A DNA stretch of 64,000 nucleotides from Pontibacter korlensis (GTDB taxonomy: Bacteria; Bacteroidota; Bacteroidia; Cytophagales; Hymenobacteraceae): assembly GCF_000973725.1 (NCBI RefSeq), contig NZ_CP009621.1, forward strand, positions 3,128,001 through 3,192,000. Reading direction: 5' to 3'. Shown piece after piece: positions 52,494 through 61,623 of this stretch (within the stretch, counting starts at the first letter, position 1; each line of letters starts with the position of its first letter). The notes under the pieces are model-generated. The model was not told where the DNA came from. It was given only the letters and a program-made list of their open reading frames with translations, and did not search any database. The translations under genes were made by a program, and so were the position numbers.

Positions 52494-53546
52494 TTAAGGG
52501 AGCTCAAGGCTTGCATCGCCACCAACAGGATAGCTCACGCAGGTGAGGGTGAGGCCTTTTTGCAGATCTCGCTCTGTCAGTACCCCGTTGTACGACATCC
52601 ATATCTCGCCACTGGTGCAGCGGGCAGTGCAGTTGCCGCATTTCCCGGCTTCGCAGCTATAGGGCAGCGGTATACCCGCTTTCAGTGCTGCACGAAGTAT
52701 GGTGGTAGGGTACTCTACCCTTAGTTTTTGTTCTTTCCCCCTATAAGTAACTATAACCTCATGGGCCTTGGTATCAGGAGGCATTTGTTTGACAGCCGCT
52801 TTAGTGGTATTAAAGTTTTCCCGGCGAATGTTCTGATCCGGCACACCTACCTGTCGAAGTACCCAAAAGCACATGCGCATATAGCTGTTGGGACCGCAGA
52901 GGTAAAACAGCACCTGGTCTAAAGGGGCAATTGCTAGTTGGCTGACAAACTGCTGCAGCAGGTCTTTGTACAATCTTGCTCGTGCCAGGTCAGGTGAGTT
53001 GCTGAATAGAAACTCGATGTGCAGGCGTTCCGGGAAAGCTGTAGCCAACTGCTCCAGTTCCTCCTTATAAATAGCTCTGGAAGGACTGCTGTTGCTGTAG
53101 ATAAGCGTAACTGCTACATCCGGATGAGTATAGAGCAATGTTTTCAGCAAAGAGAGGATGGGTGTAATGCCACTGCCAGCTGCCAGCAGAAAAACCTGCC
53201 GGTAAGGCCGTAAATCATCTGGCAGAATAAAAAGCCCTGCGGCTCCGGCGGCGTATACTTTGTCGCCTATCTTTACATCGTCTACAAGCCTTCTGGAGAA
53301 GAAGCCGTTTTCAATACGCTTTATGCCTATACTTAGAGGCTCTTGTAATGCAGGGGAGGAGGTGATGGAGTAAGATCTGCGGATATCCCGTTCTTTATCG
53401 GTGTGTACCAGTGTCAGGTATTGGCCAGCTTTATATTCCAGTGGTTTATCCGGCTCAAGCTGAAAAGTTTTAAAGTCAGGTGCCTCCTGTCGGATACCTG
53501 TTATGGTGAGGGTGTAATGGTCTGTAGCGCTTATCTCTTGTGTCAT
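52494..53546 (-). CDS. Ferredoxin-NADP reductase with 2Fe-2S domain (PaaE-like)
   Basis: A 350-residue electron-transfer flavoprotein. The FAD domain carries RRSYSITSSP, the NAD(P)H domain GSGITPILSLLKTLL and FYLCGPNSYM, and a plant-type 2Fe-2S ferredoxin domain lies at the C-terminus (PYSCEAGKCGNCTARC, then LTCVSY). This domain order (FAD, NAD, Fd) is that of PaaE/BoxA-type oxygenase reductases. No oxygenase gene is adjacent, so the partner is elsewhere. Confidence 0.9.
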   Translation of the reverse strand: MTQEISATDHYTLTITGIRQEAPDFKTFQLEPDKPLEYKAGQYLTLVHTDKERDIRRSYSITSSPALQEPLSIGIKRIENGFFSRRLVDDVKIGDKVYAAGAAGLFILPDDLRPYRQVFLLAAGSGITPILSLLKTLLYTHPDVAVTLIYSNSSPSRAIYKEELEQLATAFPERLHIEFLFSNSPDLARARLYKDLLQQFVSQLAIAPLDQVLFYLCGPNSYMRMCFWVLRQVGVPDQNIRRENFNTTKAAVKQMPPDTKAHEVIVTYRGKEQKLRVEYPTTILRAALKAGIPLPYSCEAGKCGNCTARCTSGEIWMSYNGVLTERDLQKGLTLTCVSYPVGGDASLELP

Positions 53547-53616
53547 GGTTATGCTACATACGCGAAGTGCGTGTTGGAGGTATTTTTATAGGGTACAGCC
53601 ACAGGAAATGAAGCGC

Positions 53617-54207
53617 CTAAGACAAAAGAAATGCTAGTAAGGAAGTGCAAATTATTTCGTGCGCCTGCAGTTTCTCCCTGATAAAGCGGAGTGCCTTGTT
53701 CAGGTGGTTTTCTATATTGCTTGTGCTGGTGTTAAGCTCTGCTGCAATTTCACTGTTGCTGAGGCCTTGCAAGCGGCTCATTAGAAACACCTTCCGGCGT
53801 ACCGGGGGCAAGGCTTCATAAATTTTGTCAAGCAGTGTTCCCAGCTCATTATAGCCTAAATTATTCTCAGTTGCGCGGCATATGTCCTGTTCAGAGTATG
53901 CCAGGTACTTCTGAAAAGCGAAGTGGTATGCACGCTGTTTGGCCTTGTTGTAAACTATGTTTTTGGCAACTGTAAACAAGAAGCCACCAAAGCTCTGCTG
54001 TGGGTTTAACGTATGGCGCTTTTCCCAAACCTTCAGAAAAACCTCCTGCACAACCTCCTCCGCGTCAATTTTATCCTGCGTTAGCTTAAAGGCAAAGGTG
54101 TAGAGCCGTGCTTCAAACTCTCGGTACAGGCATGCAAAAGCACCCTCATCTCCGGTAAGGAGTGAGTTTACCAAATGTTCGATTCTCTCTTTGTCTGCTG
54201 AATGCAT
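53617..54207 (-). CDS. RNA polymerase ECF sigma factor (Bacteroidetes type)
   Basis: A 196-residue ECF sigma factor. Region 2 is GDEGAFACLYREFEARLYTF to QEVFLKVWEKR, region 4 is LPPVRRKVFLMSRLQGLSNS with the helix SEIAAELNTSTSNIENHL, and a short hydrophobic tail (CTSLLAFLLS) follows as in many Bacteroidetes expansion-family sigma factors. It is divergent from a truncated FecR-like gene, its probable former anti-sigma partner. The FecR-type signal is normally an outer-membrane receptor; none is adjacent except the receptor at 58044. Confidence 0.9.
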   Translation of the reverse strand: MHSADKERIEHLVNSLLTGDEGAFACLYREFEARLYTFAFKLTQDKIDAEEVVQEVFLKVWEKRHTLNPQQSFGGFLFTVAKNIVYNKAKQRAYHFAFQKYLAYSEQDICRATENNLGYNELGTLLDKIYEALPPVRRKVFLMSRLQGLSNSEIAAELNTSTSNIENHLNKALRFIREKLQAHEIICTSLLAFLLS

Positions 54208-54427
54208 GGTTAAATCTCCACTGCGTTGCTAATAGCAATGTTCTGCCTGCGAGTCATTGGCTTAAAAGTAAAAGAATTCTACTTACAAAAGAATATTCTA
54301 AATATTTTTTATTCTAATTCATTACCTTGCGAAGCATGGTAAGTGGTTACTAACTTTTATTGTTAGTGGAAGGTGGTGGGTTACTCATTTTGATTGTAGT
54401 AATAGTTGTAGCCAAAGGAATAGGTAG

Positions 54428-54727
54428 ATGGACATTAAGCTACTAGAGAAGTTTTACAAAAACGAGTGCACTCCTGAGGAGGCAAAGAAGGTATTAAGTT
54501 GGTTTGAGCAAGAGGAACTGCAACAGGCCGAAGAAGCGGCTCTAGAGGCTGTGTGGCAGCATGCTGAGCTTGATGCAAATGAGCCTGCCTATGCCCATGA
54601 TGCTGATAAACTACTGGCCAATATTCTGGCGAAGAAAGAATCAAAGAGTACGCAGGCAACCGATGAAGATACGCCAGTGTGGCCATTGCTTGCAGTAGCA
54701 TTACTACTGCCTGTTTTGTTTGTATAG
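54428..54727 (+). CDS. Truncated FecR-like anti-sigma factor
   Basis: A 99-residue protein. Residues 1-80 (DIKLLEKFYKNECTPEEAKK, then VLSWFEQEE) are the cytoplasmic anti-sigma part of FecR-type regulators, and 84-99 (WPLLAVALLLPVLFV) is a membrane helix. A full FecR is about 330-400 residues, so the whole periplasmic FecR domain is missing. No continuation is seen in the next frames, only a terminator at 54866. It may still hold the sigma factor at the membrane, but without a receptor input. Probably a decayed or minimal form. Confidence 0.7.
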   Translation: MDIKLLEKFYKNECTPEEAKKVLSWFEQEELQQAEEAALEAVWQHAELDANEPAYAHDADKLLANILAKKESKSTQATDEDTPVWPLLAVALLLPVLFV

Positions 54728-54865
54728 GTACTCATGGCGGGGTGCTTCTGGCTGATGTACTTTTCGGTGATGTGAACTGGAAGACAAATTGGTAAATGAG
54801 CCAGGTGAGTTTAAGATTCAGATTGCTGATAAGACTGCCTCTCTGAAGGATAGATAACAATTGTG

Positions 54866-54902
54866 AGAAGCAGGCTCTATTAATTGAGCCTGTTTCTTTT
54901 CT
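54866..54902 (+). terminator. Terminator after the truncated FecR gene
   Basis: GAAGCAGGCTC / GAGCCTGTTTC stem (54867-54877, 54886-54896; one G-T wobble) followed by TTTTCTT. It separates the FecR fragment from the GH30 gene. Confidence 0.75.
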
Positions 54903-54972
54903 TAATATGTTTTACTAAGCTGCTCTACTTGTTGTACTGGTGACTAACACAGGTACAGGGGAGGAGCAAAAG

Positions 54973-56430
54973 ATGATCAGAATGATAGCATTCACATATA
55001 AAAACAAGGTCTTAGGACTGCTCTTTATACTTGCAGCGGGCTGGCTCACGGGGTGTAGCGATTCAGACGATGCGAAGCCTGCGCCACCTCCGCCGCCATC
55101 AACTAGCAGCCAGGTAGAGTTCTGGCTTACGAATGCTGACAAATCGGTACTGTTTGCTAGGCAGACAGCCTCTCTGAACTTCAAGACCACTACCAACAGT
55201 AACCCGACTATCACAATAGATACCACCACCACTTACCAAAGCATTGACGGCTTCGGCTATACTTTAACGGGTGGCAGTGCGCTTGTTCTAAGCCAAATGG
55301 GAGCAAGCGACAGAGCCAAGCTACTGGAGGAGCTGTTTAAGCACGACGAGGCTAACATTGGCATAAGCTACCTGAGGTTAAACCTGGGGGCCTCTGACCT
55401 TAGTGCCAGCGTGTACTCTTACAACGACAGACCAGCAGGTCAACCCGACCCGGAGCTTAACTACTTCAACCTGGACCCGGATCGTCTGTACTACCTGCCT
55501 GTTCTGAAGGAAATACTGGCCGTTAATCCAAACATTACATTATTAGCTACACCGTGGTCGCCGCCAGCCTGGATGAAAACAAACAATAGCCCAAAAGGGG
55601 GTAGCCTGAAGCCGGAATACTATGAAGCATATGCACAATACCTGGTTAAGTATATCCAGGCTATGCAGCAGGAAGGAATCATTGTTGATGCGCTAACGGT
55701 CCAAAACGAGCCGCTGCATGATGGCAACAACCCTAGCATGCACATGTCGGCTGGTGAGCAGGCTAACTTCATCAAGAACAATATTGGTCCTGCTTTACGA
55801 GATGCTGGTCTGGCTACCAAACTAATTATCTACGACCATAATGCCGACCGTCCGGATTATCCTATTTCCATCCTGAATGACCTGGAGGCAAAGCAGTACA
55901 TCGATGGCTCTGCCTTTCATCTGTACGGTGGCAATATTGAGTCACTCTCCCAAGTAAAAGCCGCTCATCCAGACAAGAACATATACTTTACGGAGCAGTA
56001 CACCGGCGTAGGCGGCGACTTTGGCGGTGACCTGGGCTGGCATATAAGAAACCTGATAGTAGGGGCAACCCGAAACTGGAGTCGCAATGTGCTGGAGTGG
56101 AACCTGGCAGCCAACCAGAGTAACGGCCCTTATACCAACGGCGGTTGCAATACCTGCCTTCCGGCGGTAACCATTGGCAACAATGTTACCCGCAATGTCT
56201 CCTACTACATTATAGCACATGCTGCCAAGTTCGTGCGCCCGGGTTCTGTACGAGTGGGCTCTAATATTATTGGCTCTCTTCAGAATGTAGCTTTCCAAAC
56301 ACCGGATGGCAAAAAAGTGCTGATCGTGTTGAATGATGGCAGTGCTGCACAAACTTTTAATATTAGCCACAAAGGCAAGGTCGTGACCACTGCACTTAAT
56401 GCTGGCTCCGTGGGTACCTATGTATGGTGA
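54973..56430 (+). CDS. GH30 glucosylceramidase-like lipoprotein (copy 1)
   Basis: A ~485-residue surface or periplasmic lipoprotein (lipobox LTGC, Cys28 from the ATG at 54973; GGAG-type ribosome site just upstream). A Pro-rich spacer (PAPPPPPS) follows, then a short beta region and a GH30 barrel: SIDGFGYTLTGGSALVLSQM, ATPWSPPAWMKTNNSPKG, acid/base Glu in ALTVQNEPLHDGN and nucleophile Glu in IYFTEQYTG. The C-terminal beta-sandwich ends NAGSVGTYVW. Substrates in the family are beta-1,6-glucans or glucosylceramide. Tandem with a close paralogue. Confidence 0.9.
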   Translation: MIRMIAFTYKNKVLGLLFILAAGWLTGCSDSDDAKPAPPPPPSTSSQVEFWLTNADKSVLFARQTASLNFKTTTNSNPTITIDTTTTYQSIDGFGYTLTGGSALVLSQMGASDRAKLLEELFKHDEANIGISYLRLNLGASDLSASVYSYNDRPAGQPDPELNYFNLDPDRLYYLPVLKEILAVNPNITLLATPWSPPAWMKTNNSPKGGSLKPEYYEAYAQYLVKYIQAMQQEGIIVDALTVQNEPLHDGNNPSMHMSAGEQANFIKNNIGPALRDAGLATKLIIYDHNADRPDYPISILNDLEAKQYIDGSAFHLYGGNIESLSQVKAAHPDKNIYFTEQYTGVGGDFGGDLGWHIRNLIVGATRNWSRNVLEWNLAANQSNGPYTNGGCNTCLPAVTIGNNVTRNVSYYIIAHAAKFVRPGSVRVGSNIIGSLQNVAFQTPDGKKVLIVLNDGSAAQTFNISHKGKVVTTALNAGSVGTYVW

Positions 56431-56523
56431 GTCTAGCAGTGCCTACAATCAATTGGATGTTCAACCCTTTTGCGGCTTGGCAGGAAACCTCGTGCTGCGG
56501 CTGTAATAAAAATTTAACCTAAG

Positions 56524-57966
56524 ATGCTTAATAAAAATCTCTGTATGAGCCTGCTGCGCCGCACCCTGGCGCTGTCAATGCTGGCTTCATGCTTTACAGC
56601 CTGCCAGGAGAAAGGTACCAGCCAATCTGAAAGCGAATCCCCAGGTGTAGCCCTGTGGCTGACAACTCCTGATAAGTCTGTACTTTTTGAACGCCAGGAC
56701 TCGAGTCTGGAGTTTGGTGGCAGCACGAATCAGTACCCAACAATTGAAATCAACGAGAATGAAACCTACCAAACCATGGACGGCTTCGGTTTCACGTTAA
56801 CGGGTGGTAGTGCCATGCTTATTAACCAGATGGACCCGCAGAAGCGTGCTGCCATACTGGAAGAGCTGTTTGGTACTGACGGTAAAAAAATAGGTATCAG
56901 CTACCTGCGTGTAAGTATAGGTGCGTCAGATCTCGATCCGGAGGTGTTCTCCTACAATGATCTTGCTGCCGATGAGACAGATGTGAACATGGAGAAGTTT
57001 GACTTGTCTCCAGATAAGAGATACCTGATACCGGTGTTGAAGGAGATTCTTGCCATAAACCCCGACATCAAAATCATGGGTTCACCATGGTCGCCGCCAG
57101 CCTGGATGAAGACGAATAACAACTCAAAAGGTGGTAGCCTGAAGCCAGAATACTACAATGCCTATGCGAAGTATTTTATAAAATATATTCAGGGTATGGC
57201 TGAAGAGGGAATCAAAGTCGATGCCATTACGATTCAGAACGAGCCGCTGCACCCAGGTAATAACCCAAGCTTGCTGATGCTGCCGGAAGATCAGGCAATC
57301 TTTATCAAGAACCACTTAGGACCGGCTTTCGAAGCGGCCAACCTGGATACGAAGATTATCATCTACGATCACAATGCTGACCGGCCAGATTACCCTATCA
57401 CTGTTTTGAACGACCCAGAGGCGAAGAAATATGTAGATGGCTCTGCTTTCCACTTGTATGGTGGAGCCATCGACTCCCTGTCTAACGTACACGAAGCTCA
57501 TCCTGACAAGAATCTATACTTTACAGAGCAGTGGATTGGCGCACCAGGTGATTTTCCGGAGAACCTGCACTGGCACACAAAGAACCTGATCATAGGTGCA
57601 CCACGCAACTGGAGCAAAACTGTGCTGGAGTGGAACCTGGCAGCTGACCCACAGCAGAACCCGCACACCCCAGGTGGCTGTACAGAGTGTCTTGGTGCCG
57701 TAACTATCGATGGAAACGAAGTTGCCCGCAACCCGGCATACTACATTGTAGCGCATGCCTCTAAGTTTGCGCGTCCAGGGTCTGTTCGTATTGGCAGCAA
57801 TGTGCCGAATGGCCTGCCAAACGTTGCCTTTAAAACACCTGAAGGACACAATGTGCTGATCATGCTGAATGACAGCCAGTCTACCCAAAGTTTCAACATT
57901 AGCCACAAAGGCAAGCAGGTAACAACTACGCTAAGTGCAGGAGCCGTTGGCACCTACGTTTGGTAG
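56524..57966 (+). CDS. GH30 glucosylceramidase-like lipoprotein (copy 2)
   Basis: A 480-residue paralogue of the gene upstream: lipobox FTAC (Cys27), the same leader block (WLTTPDKSVLFERQDSSLEF), SPWSPPAWMKTNNNSKG, acid/base in AITIQNEPLHPGNN, nucleophile in LYFTEQWIG, and the end GAVGTYVW. The two genes share long stretches but differ throughout, so the duplication is old. Co-directional, 93 bp apart; a strong terminator follows. The pair likely acts on the same glucan with different fine specificity. Confidence 0.9.
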   Translation: MLNKNLCMSLLRRTLALSMLASCFTACQEKGTSQSESESPGVALWLTTPDKSVLFERQDSSLEFGGSTNQYPTIEINENETYQTMDGFGFTLTGGSAMLINQMDPQKRAAILEELFGTDGKKIGISYLRVSIGASDLDPEVFSYNDLAADETDVNMEKFDLSPDKRYLIPVLKEILAINPDIKIMGSPWSPPAWMKTNNNSKGGSLKPEYYNAYAKYFIKYIQGMAEEGIKVDAITIQNEPLHPGNNPSLLMLPEDQAIFIKNHLGPAFEAANLDTKIIIYDHNADRPDYPITVLNDPEAKKYVDGSAFHLYGGAIDSLSNVHEAHPDKNLYFTEQWIGAPGDFPENLHWHTKNLIIGAPRNWSKTVLEWNLAADPQQNPHTPGGCTECLGAVTIDGNEVARNPAYYIVAHASKFARPGSVRIGSNVPNGLPNVAFKTPEGHNVLIMLNDSQSTQSFNISHKGKQVTTTLSAGAVGTYVW

Positions 57967-57981
57967 GCTTACCTTCTATAT

Positions 57982-58022
57982 AAAACAAAAGGCCTGCAGA
58001 TAACCTGCAGGCCTTTTGTTTT
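57982..58022. terminator. Bidirectional terminator between GH30 and TonB receptor genes
   Basis: Perfect 18-bp stem AAAACAAAAGGCCTGCAG / CTGCAGGCCTTTTGTTTT with a 5-nt loop, between convergent genes. Confidence 0.95.
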
Positions 58023-58043
58023 ACAACCTTAGAGGAATCGGGA

Positions 58044-60482
58044 TTAATTACCGCCTGTACGGTTCAGCTCGTCCAGGTTTACGTTACGCTTCTTAGATTC
58101 AAATTCTGAGCCTTTATTGAAGCGGTAGCGCAGGTTTACTCTGAAGGAGCGGTTGCCCCAGTACTGCTCAATGGCGTTCACGTTGCCGTTCAACTCTGTA
58201 TCTACTTTCATGATGCGGCTTTTAAAGATGTCGGTAACGTTCATGCTCAGGGTAAGTCTGTCGTTCAGAAAGCTGCGCTTTAGTCCAGCATCCACCCACC
58301 ACTGTGGCTCCACCCTGTAGAGGCCATACACCGCTGCCCCCTGGTAATTTCCACCCAACTCCAGTCGGATGTCCTGCGGCAGCTGAATGTTATGAGTAGA
58401 CTGTGCGATGGCAGTTACCTGATCATTTACGACCATCTTGCCGTTTACCGGGTTCGTAAACTCCTGGTACATCACGATCACGTTGTTGCTGATATCCCAG
58501 TTGTTGGAAATTTTAACAGGAGCGACAAGTGTGGCTCTGGCGCTCTTCATGTCCTGCACGTTTTGCTGCTGGAACACTGTGGTGTTATCCTCCGGATTCT
58601 GGTTTGGCACCTCGGCCATAAAATCCTTTGTAACAGCGTAGCCCAGTATCAGGTTATAAGTCTGCTTCAAGGTGTGTGTCATCTCAAATGAGTTGGTGTA
58701 TTGTGGTCTCAGCTGTGGGTTCCCCTGCGCCCAGGTATAAGGATCCAGATAGAAGATAAATGGGTTCAGCGATTGGTAATTAGGTCTGTTAATGCGGCGG
58801 CTATACTTATATCCAATTTGGTAATTATCGCTAACCTTCTGCTGCAGGAATACGCTCGGGAAAAGGTCGAGGTAGCTGCGGTCTGTCTTCTCATTCTTCG
58901 TTAAGGAGTTGCCCCTGGATTCAGTCTGCTCAGCGCGCAGGCCTGCCTGCAGCGTCCATCGCTCGCCTAAGCTAGTGTTCAGGTTGGCATAAGTCGCGTA
59001 GATATTCTCTTTGTAGATAAAGTGATTGCTGCGTTTTGGGTCCAGCGTCTTTCTGTTGTCTGGCGTTTCATAAAAGCGCAGCTCATTATCAGATACTACA
59101 TAACTTGCCTTTGCACCCAGCTCCATTTTAGTCTTCTTACTCAATGATTTCGTGAAGTCAATCTTGGCAGAGTAGATGTCGTAGCCGGTAGGGTTCTCGC
59201 TCAGCAGCAACTCCTGTACTGCAGGCTCATCGCTGCCTAAAGTCACATAGCGGTTCTCAAACTCAAGGTTATCGCGGCTATTAATGTGGACGTAGTCCAG
59301 ATCAGCGGAGAGGGTGGTGCCTGTAGTGTCCAGCTTGCCCAGGTAGTGCAGGTTAAACGTGCTGTTGCTATACTTGCCATCAGCAGAGTTCAGTGCATCA
59401 ATGTAAAGGTTATCGCCTGTTGTCACGTCGCGCAGGTAAGAATCCGTCTGGAAAAAGTTCTCACTGTTGCTGGTGATGATGTTTCCCATTAGGCCAATGC
59501 TGTGCTTGTCATTGATGTCGTAGTCAGTGCCGAAACGCAGCGATGGCTCAAACCGCTCGCTTTCCTCTCGTCCTATCTGGTTGAAATTACTTGTGCTGCC
59601 GTCCTGGCTCAGAAAGATGCGGCGCATTTCCATGTTGCGGTAGCGCTGGCGGCTGGCTAGGTCCAGGCTGCCGAAGGAATTCCACTTGCCACGTTTGTGG
59701 CTTACTTCAGCCCCTGAAGTATAAGTACTCAGGTTATTATACTGGTAGCCGGCGTATACACTGCCGTTCATACCTGTATCCACATTCTTTTTCAGGTTGA
59801 TGTTGATCACGCCTGAGGCACCTTCTGCATCATATTTTGCTGAAGGGTTGGAGATGATTTCCAGGTCTTTCACGTTTTCGGCTGTCATACTTTGTAGCAA
59901 GGTCTGGAGCTCTTTGCCGGAAAGATAGCTGCGCTTACCATTGATCATGACCTGTACGCCTGCCTTACCGTTCAGCTGTATGTTGCCGTCTTGGTCTATC
60001 CAAACCCCTGGCGATTTGGCAAGCACCTCATAAGCCGTACTGCCACTAGCCAAAGCAGTGCCCTCTACGCTTACCACCATCTTATCCGGCTCAGTGGTAA
60101 CGGTGGGCCGCATGGCCTGCACCTGTACTTCGTTCAGTGTTTTTACATCAGGCTTCATCCGCACCTTTCCAAAATCCTTGGAAAAGTTACTGCCTGTAAC
60201 CTCAAAAGCAGGAGTCTGCAACTCTACATAGCCCAAGCCGCTCAGCTTAAGTATATACTTTCCTTTAGCCGGTGTCATGATCTGGAAATTGCCATCCATG
60301 TCGGCAATGGCACCAGTAATTACCTTGGCTGTAATTGCCTCTAGCACAGCTACATTCACGAAGCCGACAGGTTGCTCTTTATCGTCCAGCACAGTGCCCG
60401 TAAGCATACCTGCCGACTGCGCAAAAGTATAACCGCTACAGAGGAATAATAAAAGTGGTAGAAGAAGGTAAAATCTTTTCAT
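58044..60482 (-). CDS. TonB-dependent receptor (outer membrane beta-barrel family)
   Basis: An 812-residue outer-membrane receptor. Signal peptide (LLLPLLLFLCSGYTFAQ), a carboxypeptidase-regulatory-like domain (about 25-110: GMLTGTVLDDKEQPVGFVNV), a plug with VQVMINGKRSYLSGKELQTL and NPSAKYDAEGASGVININ, and a long beta-barrel ending in RSFRVNLRYRF before a short charged tail. The type resembles receptors without a SusD partner; none is seen. It converges with the GH30 genes, so a role in uptake of their products is possible but not shown. Confidence 0.9.
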   Translation of the reverse strand: MKRFYLLLPLLLFLCSGYTFAQSAGMLTGTVLDDKEQPVGFVNVAVLEAITAKVITGAIADMDGNFQIMTPAKGKYILKLSGLGYVELQTPAFEVTGSNFSKDFGKVRMKPDVKTLNEVQVQAMRPTVTTEPDKMVVSVEGTALASGSTAYEVLAKSPGVWIDQDGNIQLNGKAGVQVMINGKRSYLSGKELQTLLQSMTAENVKDLEIISNPSAKYDAEGASGVININLKKNVDTGMNGSVYAGYQYNNLSTYTSGAEVSHKRGKWNSFGSLDLASRQRYRNMEMRRIFLSQDGSTSNFNQIGREESERFEPSLRFGTDYDINDKHSIGLMGNIITSNSENFFQTDSYLRDVTTGDNLYIDALNSADGKYSNSTFNLHYLGKLDTTGTTLSADLDYVHINSRDNLEFENRYVTLGSDEPAVQELLLSENPTGYDIYSAKIDFTKSLSKKTKMELGAKASYVVSDNELRFYETPDNRKTLDPKRSNHFIYKENIYATYANLNTSLGERWTLQAGLRAEQTESRGNSLTKNEKTDRSYLDLFPSVFLQQKVSDNYQIGYKYSRRINRPNYQSLNPFIFYLDPYTWAQGNPQLRPQYTNSFEMTHTLKQTYNLILGYAVTKDFMAEVPNQNPEDNTTVFQQQNVQDMKSARATLVAPVKISNNWDISNNVIVMYQEFTNPVNGKMVVNDQVTAIAQSTHNIQLPQDIRLELGGNYQGAAVYGLYRVEPQWWVDAGLKRSFLNDRLTLSMNVTDIFKSRIMKVDTELNGNVNAIEQYWGNRSFRVNLRYRFNKGSEFESKKRNVNLDELNRTGGN

Positions 60483-60818
60483 GGTTTTATTTTGTGTAGT
60501 GTTGTTTGTGAATGGATCAGTGGTGTAAAGTTACTTTATAGTACTTGGTATCACAAGGTACTGTTTGTTGTTTTCGCATACTTTTAGACGAATCGGGATA
60601 TTTTATCGGCCAACACCAGGCAGGTATGGCCAGGTAGGCATATGAAAGGAAAGCTGCTAGCGGGCTTTGTTTAGTAGATGATGTAAAGCCTTGAATGGTT
60701 GCTTACTACAGTAAAATATTTCTGAGCAGGCTGGTCTGAAACTTGTAAATTGGAGGGGCACAAAAAAAGGCAGAGAGCTTTTAAGCTTTCTGCCTTTACA
60801 TGTATGGTGGGTATTGAC
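60483..60818. other. Gene-free region upstream of the TonB-dependent receptor
   Basis: About 335 bp. It contains a near-palindrome at 60540-60562 (AGTACTTGGTATCACAAGGT then ACT; arms AGTAC-TTG / CAA-GTACT around one bulged base), about 60 bp upstream of the receptor gene, a possible operator, and the terminator of the DUF3347 gene. No other gene seen. Confidence 0.5.
60762..60797 (-). terminator. Terminator of the Cus-type operon
   Basis: AAAGGCAGA / TCTGCCTTT stem, extended by AGCTT pairs, with a poly-A stretch to its left that reads as a U-run on the minus strand. It lies 22 bp after the DUF3347 gene. Confidence 0.85.
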
Positions 60819-61451
60819 CTAGTTTAATACCTCTTGTGTGCTGCCGCACTTCAGCATGCTGTCGCCAAAGTATGGGTTGCGTATTTCCTCATTAGAGCTC
60901 AGCCAATAAGCACCTTTATCGTTCAGGGCCATCGGGCAGTGCTGGTAGTACAGCTTTTGATCGCTAGCGCCAAAAGCTTTGGCCATAGCATATACAGCCT
61001 CTGAAAGTTGCTCCAGGTTCTCGCGCTGTGCTTCAACAGCAGTAGCTCCTGCTATGCTGGTAGCGCTGTTTACTACCTGCTCTCTTTTTTCTTCAGCGTA
61101 GGTTTTTGAATCTGGTTCTGAGATAGCAGCAACAGGCATAGCTTTGGCTACAGTCAGCACCTCGTTAGCAGCAGCCTGAGCAGCTTTAGCGTCAGAGGCT
61201 ACGAGTGCATCCTTCAGTTTCAGGTACTCATCTACCAGTTGTGAAATCTGTGTCTTAACAGGCTCTGCCACCGTAGTGTAGTCTGGCGTTTCAACCACTA
61301 CCTGCTCTGTGGCTTGTCCGTGTTCCGCATCGCCATGCGCCATTCCTTCCTGATGCTCTTGGGTTGCCTCCGTGTTTTCAGTGTTGCTCTCTGAGCATGA
61401 AGAGAAGGTAAAAGCGGCTAGTATAGCTGCGGCAAATAATGTCTTTTTCAT
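60819..61451 (-). CDS. DUF3347 lipoprotein (copper-related)
   Basis: A 210-residue lipoprotein (lipobox FSSC, Cys19). A His/Glu/Asp-rich linker (EHQEGMAHGDAEHGQA) precedes a DUF3347 domain: helical region QISQLVDEYLKLKDALVASD, then the motif YYQHCPMALNDKGAYWLSSN, EIRNPYFGDSMLKCG. Met, Cys and His in this motif suggest metal binding, most likely copper. The same domain is fused to the CusB-like adaptor two genes upstream. Last gene of the operon. Outer or inner membrane location is not decided. Confidence 0.88.
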   Translation of the reverse strand: MKKTLFAAAILAAFTFSSCSESNTENTEATQEHQEGMAHGDAEHGQATEQVVVETPDYTTVAEPVKTQISQLVDEYLKLKDALVASDAKAAQAAANEVLTVAKAMPVAAISEPDSKTYAEEKREQVVNSATSIAGATAVEAQRENLEQLSEAVYAMAKAFGASDQKLYYQHCPMALNDKGAYWLSSNEEIRNPYFGDSMLKCGSTQEVLN

Positions 61452-61482
61452 GTTGATGAAATAGGTTTTTATAAATGTGAAA

Positions 61483-61611
61483 TTAATGATTTACTTGTTG
61501 TAGCGCCACAAACACCACTGCAAGCAGGAGAGCGGCATATAATATCCACTTTTGCCAGTTTTGCTTTGGCTGGCGTGGTTCCTCATCTCCGGTTCTGCAA
61601 CATTCTTTCAT
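61483..61611 (-). CDS. 42-residue single-helix membrane protein
   Basis: Short frame MKECCRTGDEEPRQPKQNWQ, then KWILYAALLLAVVFVALQQV and a short NH end. One hydrophobic helix, a vicinal CC pair at positions 4-5 and a polar N-terminus that probably faces the cytoplasm. It begins 12 bp after the stop of the CusB-like gene and ends before the DUF3347 gene, so it is well placed in the operon. The two cysteines could bind a soft metal. Small proteins of this kind are often missed by annotation. Function unknown. Confidence 0.7.
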   Translation of the reverse strand: MKECCRTGDEEPRQPKQNWQKWILYAALLLAVVFVALQQVNH

Positions 61612-61623
61612 GGTCGTTCTTAT

